Shown here: one piece after another, positions 36,194-47,270 of the stretch
How positions within the stretch are numbered: the stretch's first letter is position 1
Layout of the letters: the number at the start of each line of letters is the position of its first letter
NCBI RefSeq assembly: GCF_003863335.1
Contig: NZ_RRAZ01000001.1
Coordinates: 124,001-188,000, forward strand
DNA length: 64,000 bases
Source of the DNA: Falsigemmobacter faecalis
GTDB taxonomy: Bacteria > Pseudomonadota > Alphaproteobacteria > Rhodobacterales > Rhodobacteraceae
Reading direction: 5' to 3'
The notes under the pieces: generated by a model
Databases searched by the model: none
Seen by the model: only the letters and a program-made list of their open reading frames with translations
Told to the model about the DNA's origin: nothing
Translations under genes and position numbers: made by a program

Positions 36194-36280
36194 CTTCTAT
36201 GACGAATTTGTCCCATAGGGCATCCTTCCATTCCTGCGAAAGGATCACACCATCAAACCGTGGGATCAAACACCTAAGGA

Positions 36281-37270
36281 TGCAGTCAGAAAACTATTCC
36301 AAAAATATGCATGAATTATCTATTAGAATTGAAAAATGAGATTAATGGATATTACTCGATATATTAAATATCTCGGTTTAAAGACCTTGATGCGCTATAC
36401 GCTGATCGTCGGCATAGTAAAAAGGCATTGAGCCTCTGGGAGAATGCTGTGGCATCCGCGGCTTTTGAGGCGCGTGAGGGAGAACCGGGGGCATGTGCCT
36501 CTGCCGACGCCGAGCGGTCCGCAAACCGTCTGATTCGTAAGGGCGAATGGGGCTGATGCCTGAGCGCAGGAGCGGGGGAGGGCCTGTTTCCAGGATGGAA
36601 AATTGTTCGTCCCATCGAGCGCAGCACTGGCCACACTCTCTTCAGGCCTGATGCCCGAGAGGTGCAGATGCGCAGGCAGTATCCGCAGGGCAGGGTGGGT
36701 GTTTTAGAAAGCCGGTCTCGCCGTTTCGAGGATTGCACACTCCAATATAGAGCGGGGGAGGCCTGTGATCTGAGCGCGCTTGCGGCCAATGGTGTTTGTT
36801 CTGGGCGCCGTTGCCAGATGGTGACGCGATTTGGCGTCTGTTGGTCAGGCTGAGGTCAGATGCAGATCAGGGGACCCGCAACCGGGATCCGTCGTCGCAT
36901 GTGAGCCATACTGACACCAATCGGGGTAGCGTCACTGTCCAGTCAGATCTGAAGCCGAAGAATAAGTTGAATGCGGGCCGGACCGGCAGGCCGGGCCCTG
37001 ACGCTGCAGCTGGCGCCCGGACCGACCTGCAGCGACGATAGCGGATGAATGTCCCGTCGATCGAAGGTCGGGCCCTGCCAGGGTGCAATGCTGACTGCGT
37101 TGAAGAGTTTGATCGTATATCAGTAATTTTAAATATCACTTAATAACGGTCATTATGATATTATAATGAATATTATTGCGTGAAAATATAGTGATTTTGC
37201 CTTATGATGAAGGCGCCCGGTGTGGCTAAAGAATACGGCCAGCGGCGGCTCAGGGCGGTGGGTATCAGAT
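36281..37270. other. gene-free degenerate DNA with AT-rich islands
   Basis: No credible gene in about 1 kb. Two AT-rich islands (about 36290-36375 and 37095-37210) contrast sharply with the surrounding high-GC DNA and suggest foreign or mobile-element origin. Open frames present are short, Arg/Ser-rich and match nothing I recognise. Confidence 0.5.
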
Positions 37271-38005
37271 CAAATTTCTGCGCGGTGCCTGGACTGAGAG
37301 CGGTAAAATCTGTGGCTATCGCACAGTACATGGCTATCTGATGGCAGGGGGCGAAAGCATCTGCCCGTCACCCCCGGCGCCTGCCTGATACAGCTTACAG
37401 GGATTAAGCGGGAGATCGGCTGTAAACGTCGCCCTGGCAGCTATGGCGGCAAATCTGCAATCATTGTGGAACGCGAACGGTTCGAGAGGAACCGGCGAAG
37501 CCTCGGCTGGCCGCTCGACACCGATGCACCAGGCAGGGTTTGGGGGCCCGACATCACCTTCATCCGAACGCCGGAAGGCTTTGCTGACCCTGCGCCCTGC
37601 CATGGTTGCTCGAACAAATGGGGTAGTCATGGCTCGGGCATCGATCTGTAGCCCCGGCGTGTGGCCCGCTGGTCGCTGGAAAGCCGGCAGACAAGGGGTT
37701 CGTTCCAGAGGCCTGCTCTGGCCGTCTTGCGGCGCAAATCAATCAGAAAAGTGCCGGGTCATTCGGATCACGGCGGCCGGTTCACCAGCATGGACCGGAC
37801 TGCATTTTGCGCGCACAGAGGCCCGCTCATTCCATGAGTCGCCGCTGTAAGTGACACGATACTGCGATCGTCGGGAGCTTCTTCTGGCGTGAGCGGATCG
37901 GCCGTATGACTGACGGGACCCGTTAAAAGGCAGGGCGGGACGTGTTTGATTGCGACGGCGCCAGGCGTACAGACGCGAAGAACGGGATGCTCTCGCCCGC
38001 TGAGA
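37271..38005 (+). pseudogene. IS3-family transposase OrfB remnant, many frameshifts
   Basis: Pieces of an IS3-type DDE transposase follow one another in all three plus frames: AWTESGKICGYRTVHGYL (from about 37287), IKREIGCKRRPGSYGGKSAI (37396-37455), DTDAPGRVWGPDITFIRTPEGF (37518-37583, with the first catalytic Asp), RRVARWSLESRQTRGSF, KVPGHSDHGGRFTSMDRTAF (37747-37806, with HSD), CHDTAIVGSFFWRERIGRM and NGMLSPAE near 37981-38004. Small deletions between pieces show long decay. No matching orfA or terminal repeats were found. Confidence 0.72.
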
Positions 38006-39276
38006 GTGGAGGGGGGGCGATGATGTGCCGCGCAGGTGTCTGAGAAACCCGGGCCTGCTGGGGTTGCCCTCCCTGAAGCAGGAAGTTTGTGCACTTCGGG
38101 TCAGAACGCCTGCGGTCTCCGGTCGCGCTGTGGCTTTTCCAAAGGCCATGGGTCGATATGGAGATCAGCATGATCGGGCCCGGATCTGTTCCGCGAGCTG
38201 CCGGGCCCTTAGCCTTAACTGGTTTTCCCAATCCTGATCTGATCGATCATTTCCCCTACAGGCAGTGTCTTCTTCGCAGTTACATCCATGACTGGGTCAT
38301 ACCGCCCCCCTTGCAACCGGATCCCGGTCATCAGCGGTCTGCGTCAGCATGGGCCAAAGCGGGCGCGTTCTTTTGTTTGCGAGGGCGACTGCCGCTGACA
38401 TCCTGCGCTCAGCTGTCCGACCCGACCCGAAGCCGCAAAGCTGCGGATGCCTTGTCTGTGACCCGTGACCTGACGCCGATGTTAGGGAGGCGTCAGATGT
38501 CGGGCTTTGACACAGGACACACTGCTCTTCGCCCCTGATGAATGTGGGCCTGGCACCAGCCCCAGCCATGCAGAAAATCGCGTCCGGAGGGGAACTTGTG
38601 TGAAGGCCTCAACCGCAAGCGACCCGGCATCGTTTGCAGTCTGTCGCCTGCGGATAAGGGGGCGGGCGGCAACCGCCCCATCTGCTCAGTATCACTACGA
38701 GTCTCGACCAAAGCTTCTTTTGGGACTGCGCTGCTTCTCAGGAAGCCCCTGTGACGGCATAAGCTTGAAGCGCTGCGCAGTCTTCACCGGTCAACAACCG
38801 CAATCTGCCATTGCCGATCGCGACGCCCCTTTCCAGGGCAGGGCGAGCCCCCCTGACATAAGGGCGGGAGCCGACGCCAAGGCCTGTCGCTGAGCTTCGC
38901 TGTCGGAGCGCTGTGGAGTTCGAAAGCGGAGAAATGCCATCGATGGCAGCCTGACCCGGTGCATTCAGAGAGGCGCAGACGTTCGCGGTTTTCTGCGGCT
39001 GCGGTCTTCCATTCTCTCCTGCCTCAGACTTTGCTTTGCCTGCAGTCTCGCGGGAGTTTCGCAGTTGCGGCGATGGGAAGTGAGGGACATCAACCCGACA
39101 TGGCTGGCCGGGCGCTTTGTTCAGGACAAACTCTCGCTGGCGCGGTGTCGAAAGGGGCGCATAAGAATGTAACGGCAGCGACAGTGACCTGAGATCAGCT
39201 AAATCTTTTGGGACAACAAAGGGAAGTCTGCCAAAATCACGAAAGGAAAGCCCGCCAGCGCGGCTCAGGGCAACCG
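38006..39276. other. gene-free degenerate DNA between the IS3 remnant and carB
   Basis: About 1.27 kb without a recognisable gene, repeat or RNA. Many short open frames exist, as expected in GC-rich DNA, but none has a family signature, a ribosome site and consistent codon use together. Probably the eroded remainder of mobile DNA. Confidence 0.5.
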
Positions 39277-39306
39277 AAAAGCCGGGCAACCTGGCTGCCC
39301 GGCTTT
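39277..39306 (-). terminator. rho-independent terminator of carB
   Basis: Stem AAAGCCGGGCA / TGCCCGGCTTT around a 5-base loop, followed on the minus strand by TTTT. It lies 23 bp past the carB stop. Confidence 0.85.
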
Positions 39307-39328
39307 GAAATTTTTGAGAGAGGGGGGG

Positions 39329-42658
<3,330 letters not shown>

Positions 42659-42872
42659 GGGATCCTCTGGCGTTTCAGGCGGCAAATTGATCGGGGTTAT
42701 AGGCATGGGCCGACGGATCGCAAGTCAATAACGGGGGAGCACCTGCGTTTTCCGCGCATCCGCAGCGCGGCCGCCGGGACCTCCTGCGCAGGACGGGGGG
42801 CGGCTCCTTGAGGAATCAACCGATCGCGGCTATGGCAGGTCTTTTACGGCCGCCCGTCGCGGTCCCTGCCGG

Positions 42873-44234
42873 ATGGCTGCCATGATCCCCCGCTTATCAA
42901 TACCCGCGCATATCCGTGCGCTTCTGATTCTTGCCCTGCCGCTGATTGGCAGCCATGTGGCGCAGGTCATCCTGCATGTCACCAATACCGTCATGCTCGG
43001 CTGGTACAGCGTTGAAGCCCTCGCCGGCGGCGTGCTCGGGGCCTCGACCTTCTTTATCGTTTTCCTGCTGGGGGCGGGCTTCGCGGCAGCCGTCATGCCG
43101 CTGGCGGCTGAGGCACTTGGCCGCGGAGATGAAACCCAGGTCCGGCGGGCGACACGGATGGGCATGTGGCTTTCGCTCGGCTTTTCGGTGCTGATCTATC
43201 CGGTCTTCTGGTTCTCCTATGACATCCTGATGGCCCTCGGTCAGCAGCATGAGGTGGCCGAAAACGCCCAGGCCTTCATGCGCGTCATCGGCCTCGGTAT
43301 GGCCCCGGCGCTTCTGGTCATGGTGATGAAGAGCTTTCTCGCCGCCCAGGGGCGCGCGCAGATCGTGCTCTGGGTGACGGTGGCGGCGGCCTTTATCAAT
43401 GCCGGGCTGAACTGGATCTTCATCTTCGGCAATCTCGGCATGCCAAAGCTCGGCATTCAGGGCGCGGGCCTGTCGACGGTCATGGTGCAAAGCTTCAGTT
43501 TCATCGCCATTTCTCTCTGGGCCGGGTTTCACCCGAAGATCCGCCATTTCCGCCTCTTCCAGCGGTTCTGGCGCGCCGATCCCGGCGCGCTGGCCCAGGT
43601 CTTCCGCCTCGGCTGGCCCATCGGCTTCACCTCTCTCATGGAGGGCGGGCTCTTCAACGCCGCCGCGCTGATGATGGGCTGGGTCGGCACGGTCGAACTC
43701 GCTGCCCATGGCATCGCGCTTGAGATCACCTCGCTCACCTTCATGATCCACGTGGGCCTCGCCAATGCAGCCACCGTGCGGGTGGGGCTTGCGCAGGGCG
43801 CGGGCGATGCGCGGCTCTTACGCGACGGCGCCTGGACGGCACTTTGCGTCAGCCAGAGCATCGGGCTCTTCATCATCGCGGCCTTCCTGATCTTCCCGGA
43901 ACAGCTGATTGGCCTCTTTCTCGACGAGGCCAACCCCCGCGCCGCCGAGATCATCGCTTATGGCTCGGTCCTTTTGATGATGTCGGCGATGTTTCAGGTG
44001 GCAGATGCCGCCCAGGCCGTCTCGCTGGGCCTGCTGCGCGGCATCCAGGATACGAAGGTGCCGATGTATATCGCCGCGGTCACCTATTGGGGCATCGGCA
44101 TCCCCGCGAGTTATCTGCTGGCTTTCAAATTCGGCATGGGGGGGCCCGGCATCTGGCTGGGCCTCGTGATCGGCCTCTCGCTCACCGCGGTCTGCCTGAT
44201 CTGGCGCTTCCGCAGATCCGCGCCGCGCCCCTGA
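42873..44234 (+). CDS. MATE-family multidrug/toxin efflux transporter
   Basis: 453 residues with about 12 transmembrane helices. It opens IRALLILALPLIGSHVAQVILHVTNTVMLGWYSVEALAGGVLG, the MATE N-terminal signature, with the internal repeat in LGWPIGFTSLMEGGLFNAAALMMGWVG near residue 245. Such proteins export cationic drugs in exchange for H+ or Na+. The start is uncertain: ATG at 42873 (MAAMIPRL) and 42882 are both in frame with weak ribosome sites. It diverges from carB (214 bp apart) and is followed by a hairpin and an intergenic repeat. Confidence 0.92.
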   Translation: MAAMIPRLSIPAHIRALLILALPLIGSHVAQVILHVTNTVMLGWYSVEALAGGVLGASTFFIVFLLGAGFAAAVMPLAAEALGRGDETQVRRATRMGMWLSLGFSVLIYPVFWFSYDILMALGQQHEVAENAQAFMRVIGLGMAPALLVMVMKSFLAAQGRAQIVLWVTVAAAFINAGLNWIFIFGNLGMPKLGIQGAGLSTVMVQSFSFIAISLWAGFHPKIRHFRLFQRFWRADPGALAQVFRLGWPIGFTSLMEGGLFNAAALMMGWVGTVELAAHGIALEITSLTFMIHVGLANAATVRVGLAQGAGDARLLRDGAWTALCVSQSIGLFIIAAFLIFPEQLIGLFLDEANPRAAEIIAYGSVLLMMSAMFQVADAAQAVSLGLLRGIQDTKVPMYIAAVTYWGIGIPASYLLAFKFGMGGPGIWLGLVIGLSLTAVCLIWRFRRSAPRP

Positions 44235-44243
44235 ACTGCAAAA

Positions 44244-44269
44244 GGGCCGCGGACAGTCTCCCGCGGCCC
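44244..44269. terminator. hairpin between convergent MATE and SDR genes
   Basis: GGGCCGCGG / CCGCGGCCC, a perfect 9-bp stem with an 8-base loop, 9 bp after the MATE stop. The T-rich TTTGGCTTTTCTT follows on the plus strand. Confidence 0.65.
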
Positions 44270-44272
44270 CGA

Positions 44273-44296
44273 CTTTGGCTTTTCTTAAATACTCAT
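44273..44296 (-). repeat. intergenic GAGTATTT element, copy 2 (inverted)
   Basis: On the minus strand it reads ATGAGTATTTAAGAAAAGCC then AAAG, matching copies at 11236 and 56515. It lies between convergent genes directly after a hairpin. Confidence 0.7.
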
Positions 44297-44319
44297 CTTT
44301 TAAATTCCGGCCGCCGCCC

Positions 44320-45057
44320 TCACCCCCGCCCGATCAGCGGCATGGCGCTCGCCATCAGCGTGGTCCATTGCGCATTGGCCTCCAGCGGCAGTGCCGCCAG
44401 ATGCGCCACCGTCTCCGCCACGGTCGATAACTCCATCATCGGGGTTTCCTCCGCAGCCGGGTCCAGCGCCTTCATTCGCGTTACATGGGCATTCAAAAGC
44501 TCAGTGCGGGCATTGCCGATGTCGATCTGCCCCACCGCGATCCGAAAGGGTCGCCCGTCCAGTGACAGCTGCTTGGTCAGCCCCGTCACCGCATGTTTCG
44601 TCACCGTATAACAAACAGACCCCCAGCGCGGCGACTGCGCCGCCACCGAGCCATTGTTCAGAATGCGCCCGCCGATCGGATCCTGCCGGCGCATGATCGC
44701 AAAAGCCTCCCGGGCGCAGTAAAACATCCCCGTCTGATTGACCGCGACCGAGCGTGCCCAGTCCTCAGGGTCGATCTCATCAATCAGCCCCGCCGGCGTG
44801 AAAATTCCGGCATTGTTGAACAGAAAATCAAGCCGCCCGAAGCGCTCCACGGTCGCCCGAAAGGCCGCCGCGACCTGAGCCGCATCGGTCACATCGCAGC
44901 CCAGCGGCAGCGCCTCTGAAAAGCCCGATGCCACCTCCCCCAGCCGGTCCTCGCGCCGCGCCAGCAGTGTAACCCGCCAGCCCTGCGACAAAAGCCGGCG
45001 CGCCACCGCCGCCCCGATCCCGTCCGAGGCCCCGGTGACAATCGCGCAGCGGCTCAT
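44320..45057 (-). CDS. short-chain dehydrogenase/reductase (SDR)
   Basis: 245 residues, classical SDR. The nucleotide loop is AIVTGASDGIGAAVARRLL (residues 5-23), NNAG appears in LDFLFNNAGIFTPAG near 80, and the catalytic Ser-Tyr-Lys in NGSVAAQSPRWGSVCYTVTKHAVTG near 137-158. Thr-x6 spacing and an Arg pair after the Gly-rich loop (LLARRED) suggest NADPH preference. Substrate unknown. It begins 1 bp after the RAM-domain gene stop, so the two are co-transcribed. Confidence 0.9.
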   Translation of the reverse strand: MSRCAIVTGASDGIGAAVARRLLSQGWRVTLLARREDRLGEVASGFSEALPLGCDVTDAAQVAAAFRATVERFGRLDFLFNNAGIFTPAGLIDEIDPEDWARSVAVNQTGMFYCAREAFAIMRRQDPIGGRILNNGSVAAQSPRWGSVCYTVTKHAVTGLTKQLSLDGRPFRIAVGQIDIGNARTELLNAHVTRMKALDPAAEETPMMELSTVAETVAHLAALPLEANAQWTTLMASAMPLIGRG

Positions 45058-45058
45058 C

Positions 45059-45295
45059 TCAGAAGGCCCTGAAGGTCATCGTGGTCAGCGTCCGCACGAT
45101 CCCTGGAATGTCAAAAAGGGCCCGCGAGAGATAATGCCCCACGTCCTCGCCTTCGGGGATATAGACCTTTGCAATCAGGTCGTATTCGCCCGAGGTTGAG
45201 AACAGCTCCGAGACCACTTCGCGGTCCCAGATGGCGCTGGCCACCTCATAGGTTTTGCCGGGCTGGCAGCGGAACTGAACGAAAACGGCGGTCAT
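45059..45295 (-). CDS. stand-alone Lrp/AsnC ligand-binding (RAM) domain protein
   Basis: 78 residues from the ATG at 45295 (GGAG 7 bases upstream; an ATG at 45301 sits directly on that site). MTAVFVQFRCQPGKTYEVASAIWD and SGEYDLIAKVYIPEGEDVGHYLSRALFDIPGIVRTLTTMTF form one complete beta-alpha-beta-beta-alpha-beta RAM (AsnC C-terminal) domain with no DNA-binding helix-turn-helix. Such proteins bind small metabolites, often amino acids, as oligomers. It lies 1 bp upstream of the SDR gene in the same transcript. Confidence 0.85.
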   Translation of the reverse strand: MTAVFVQFRCQPGKTYEVASAIWDREVVSELFSTSGEYDLIAKVYIPEGEDVGHYLSRALFDIPGIVRTLTTMTFRAF

Positions 45296-45442
45296 CAGCA
45301 TCTCCCTCACGATCGGGCCAGAATAGGCGCGGGGGGGATAAAGGGAAAGACCCGCGACGCGTCCCGGCGCGCGGGGGGCGGCGGTTACTTTCTGTTAAGA
45401 TGGTTTTGTCACAGTGGCTCCTGAGCAGGCGGGGGAATCAGG

Positions 45443-45781
45443 ATGCAGATCAGCTGCGAAGAAACCGGCGGGGCCATGGTGGCACGGGTCTGTGAGGACC
45501 GGGTCGATGCCGCCGTCGCCCTCCGTTTCAAAGAGCGGATGCGTGAAATTTTGCAAAACCCCTCAGAACGGATCGTATTGGACCTGTCGCAGGTCGGCTT
45601 TCTCGACAGCAGCGGCCTCGGAGCGGTGGTGGCCGTGATGAAACTCGCCGGGCCAGAGCGGCGGCTGGAACTCGCAGGCCTGACCCCTACCGTGCAGAAA
45701 GTGTTCCGGCTCACCCGCATGGATCAGGTCTTCACCATTCATCCTGGGGTGCCTCAGGCAGGGAGGGGCGATGGCCACTGA
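45443..45781 (+). CDS. STAS-domain anti-anti-sigma factor
   Basis: 112 residues. RIVLDLSQVGFLDSSGLGAVVAVMK (near 43-67) carries the phosphorylatable serine motif DSSGLG of SpoIIAA/RsbV-like antagonists. The rest of the STAS fold follows. Partner-switching proteins of this kind are released from or bound to an anti-sigma kinase depending on phosphorylation. The next gene, encoding such a kinase, overlaps it by 11 bp. The usual third partner (PP2C phosphatase) and any sigma factor are not in this window. Confidence 0.9.
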   Translation: MQISCEETGGAMVARVCEDRVDAAVALRFKERMREILQNPSERIVLDLSQVGFLDSSGLGAVVAVMKLAGPERRLELAGLTPTVQKVFRLTRMDQVFTIHPGVPQAGRGDGH

Positions 45782-46232
45782 TCCGGTTCCGGAATTTCAG
45801 GGCCTTCGCCGGGTGATCACCGCTGATCCCTTTGAGGTGCGCCGCACCCTGCAGGAACTGCCGGGCACGATTGCCGGCGTCGCCCTTCATGAAGATCTGC
45901 GCGTCGCGCTGGAGATTGTGCTGGCAGAAGTGCTGAACAATATCGTCGAGCATGGCTACAACGGGCAGGGCGGCGATATTGAACTCTCCGTGCTGCCGAT
46001 TGACTGCGGGGTCATGTGCCTCGTGACGGACAAAGGCCGCCCTCTCCCCGACGGCCGCCTGCCCGAGGGGCGCCTGCCCGACCTGCCGGACACCACCGCA
46101 GGCCTCGACGGTCTGCCGGAGGGTGGCTTTGGCTGGCACATGATCCGTGCCCTCGCCAGCGACATCCGCTTTGACCGTGTGCGGGGCGCCAATCAACTCC
46201 GCTTCTGCCTGCGCCCCGAAGCGGCCGCCTGA
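45771..46232 (+). CDS. anti-sigma regulatory factor, serine/threonine kinase (RsbW-like HATPase)
   Basis: 153 residues. The GHKL ATPase boxes are visible: N-box ALEIVLAEVLNNIVEHGY (about 45-62), G1-like CLVTDKGRPLPDGRLPEG, and G2 GGFGWHMIRALASDI (about 122-136). The N-terminal half resembles RsbW/SpoIIAB. It overlaps the STAS gene by 11 bp, indicating coupled translation and fixed stoichiometry. It probably phosphorylates the STAS protein and, if unengaged, sequesters a target. An insertion rich in Pro/Gly between G1 and G2 (residues about 88-115) is longer than usual. Confidence 0.88.
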   Translation: MATDPVPEFQGLRRVITADPFEVRRTLQELPGTIAGVALHEDLRVALEIVLAEVLNNIVEHGYNGQGGDIELSVLPIDCGVMCLVTDKGRPLPDGRLPEGRLPDLPDTTAGLDGLPEGGFGWHMIRALASDIRFDRVRGANQLRFCLRPEAAA

Positions 46233-46385
46233 ACCATCACGGGGCAACGCTCCCCCGTTTTGCTGCCGGAGCGCCGCTCTGCGATGTGGTGTGACAAGCC
46301 GCTTGAGGCGGAGGGTAAGGCCCCCCCTTGCGTGGTGCAGAAGCGCGTATCTTTGTGGCACTCACACCGCGCAAAATTTCCCTGC
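46233..46385. other. non-coding spacer before the MITE-like element
   Basis: 153 bp with no gene recognised. It begins a 1.9 kb gene-free interval (46233-48161) that contains the MITE-like element, the heptamer array and unassigned DNA. Confidence 0.5.
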
Positions 46386-46389
46386 CTAA

Positions 46390-46728
46390 CAGGGTACTGA
46401 AAAAGTCAGGCGATAAGAAAAATCTTACTGTCTTGCCCTGTGAACTTTAAAATATGCGCTTTAGCTCGTTTGCTGCAGCCAGGATCTCCTGACAGGCCAG
46501 AATGAAATCCAATCCTGCAAACAGCGATCAATCGACACTTCCGTTGCAATCAAAGGCAAAAAACCACTTTGATTTATTGGGTTTATACAACGATTTTATC
46601 ACCTCCTGGGGCGTCACAGCAAGTGTCTGCTCGGTGAGACCGGTGATACATAGCAGTTGCCGCTCAGATCGTGACAAACTGGCGCGACAGCTGAAATATT
46701 CTGCCGACCTGACTTTTTCAGCAGCCTG
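46390..46728. mobile_element. 339-bp MITE-like element with CTAA target duplication
   Basis: The ends are inverted repeats: CAGGGTACTGAAAAAGTCAG at the left, and at the right the reverse complement starts CAGGCTGCTGAAAAAGTCAG. A perfect 13-bp core TGAAAAAGTCAGG is at 46398-46410 and its complement at 46708-46720. CTAA flanks both sides (46386-46389 and 46729-46732), fitting a 4-bp YTAR-type target duplication as made by IS5-group transposases. No transposase gene is inside; the only open frame (76 aa) resembles nothing known. Confidence 0.7.
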
Positions 46729-46773
46729 CTAAGCGCATATGAGAGCTTGCGCAAAGGCCGACGGAGAGAAATT

Positions 46774-47270
46774 CTCCTGGCTCCTGGCTCCTGGCTCCTG
46801 GCTCCTGGCTCCTGGCTCCTGGCTCCTGGCTCCTGGCTCCTGGCTCCTGGCTCCTGGCTCCTGGCTCCTGGCTCCTGGCTCCTGGCTCCTGGCTCCTGGC
46901 TCCTGGCTCCTGGCTCCTGGCTCCTGGCTCCTGGCTCCTGGCTCCTGGCTCCTGGCTCCTGGCTCCTGGCTCCTGGCTCCTGGCTCCTGGCTCCTGGCTC
47001 CTGGCTCCTGGCTCCTGGCTCCTGGCTCCTGGCTCCTGGCTCCTGGCTCCTGGCTCCTGGCTCCTGGCTCCTGGCTCCTGGCTCCTGGCTCCTGGCTCCT
47101 GGCTCCTGGCTCCTGGCTCCTGGCTCCTGGCTCCTGGCTCCTGGCTCCTGGCTCCTGGCTCCTGGCTCCTGGCTCCTGGCTCCTGGCTCCTGGCTCCTGG
47201 CTCCTGGCTCCTGGCTCCTGGCTCCTGGCTCCTGGCTCCTGGCTCCTGGCTCCTGGCTCCTGGCTCCTGG
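46774..47270. repeat. 71 perfect tandem copies of the heptamer CTCCTGG
   Basis: 497 bp = 71 x 7 without a single deviation. The reverse complement unit is CCAGGAG. Because 7 is not a multiple of 3, every frame on each strand reads a 7-residue repeat (LAPGSWL on plus, EPGARSQ on minus) with no stop; the long open frames across it are therefore automatic and not evidence for a gene. The array starts 42 bp after the MITE-like element's CTAA. Confidence 0.95.

Larger units (their letters stand above)
34938..36216 (-). pseudogene. IS481-type transposase, interrupted by seven short palindromic insertions
   Basis: Family-typical pieces lie in order but in changing frames: MGQIRHRSAT (36216-36187), HAVQAAI (near 36130), LAELSRELGINPKTVAKWRKRS (from 36033), the long block to DIAEVQTAE (35670), LYLFVGIDRTSRFALTQLVDKAD (from 35619), YRIHTILTD (to 35475), GIRFADQPRNRN (from 35437), DMICDAHGIEHRLTKPNHPW (to about 35312), NGQVERMNRTIKD (from 35226) and VKRFHYQDHQQLRAHLGDHMAAYNYARRL to the stop at 34938. 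The N-terminal helix-turn-helix and most of the DDE integrase core are recognisable. Each break coincides with an inserted hairpin sequence, and the flanking codons rejoin cleanly when the insert is removed. Not translatable as is. Confidence 0.85.
34935..36280 (-). mobile_element. IS481-family insertion sequence, defective
   Basis: Ends are marked by imperfect terminal inverted repeats: TGTTTAGGTGTTCAGTCCC at 34935-34953 and, as reverse complement, TCCTTAGGTGTTTGATCCC at 36262-36280. The single transposase gene inside is in pieces. Total length is about 1.35 kb; removing the seven palindromic insertions leaves about 1.05-1.1 kb, the normal size of this IS type. No target-site duplication could be assigned with confidence. 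Confidence 0.8.

Noticed and set aside
36364-36789. A 141-residue minus-strand frame in the degenerate region
   Set aside because: Ser/Arg/Pro-rich composition, no start signal, no family match; treated as chance.
37443-37850. A 135-residue plus-strand frame as a possible intact gene
   Set aside because: Other frames of the same DNA give IS3 transposase pieces; this frame is mostly out of phase with them.
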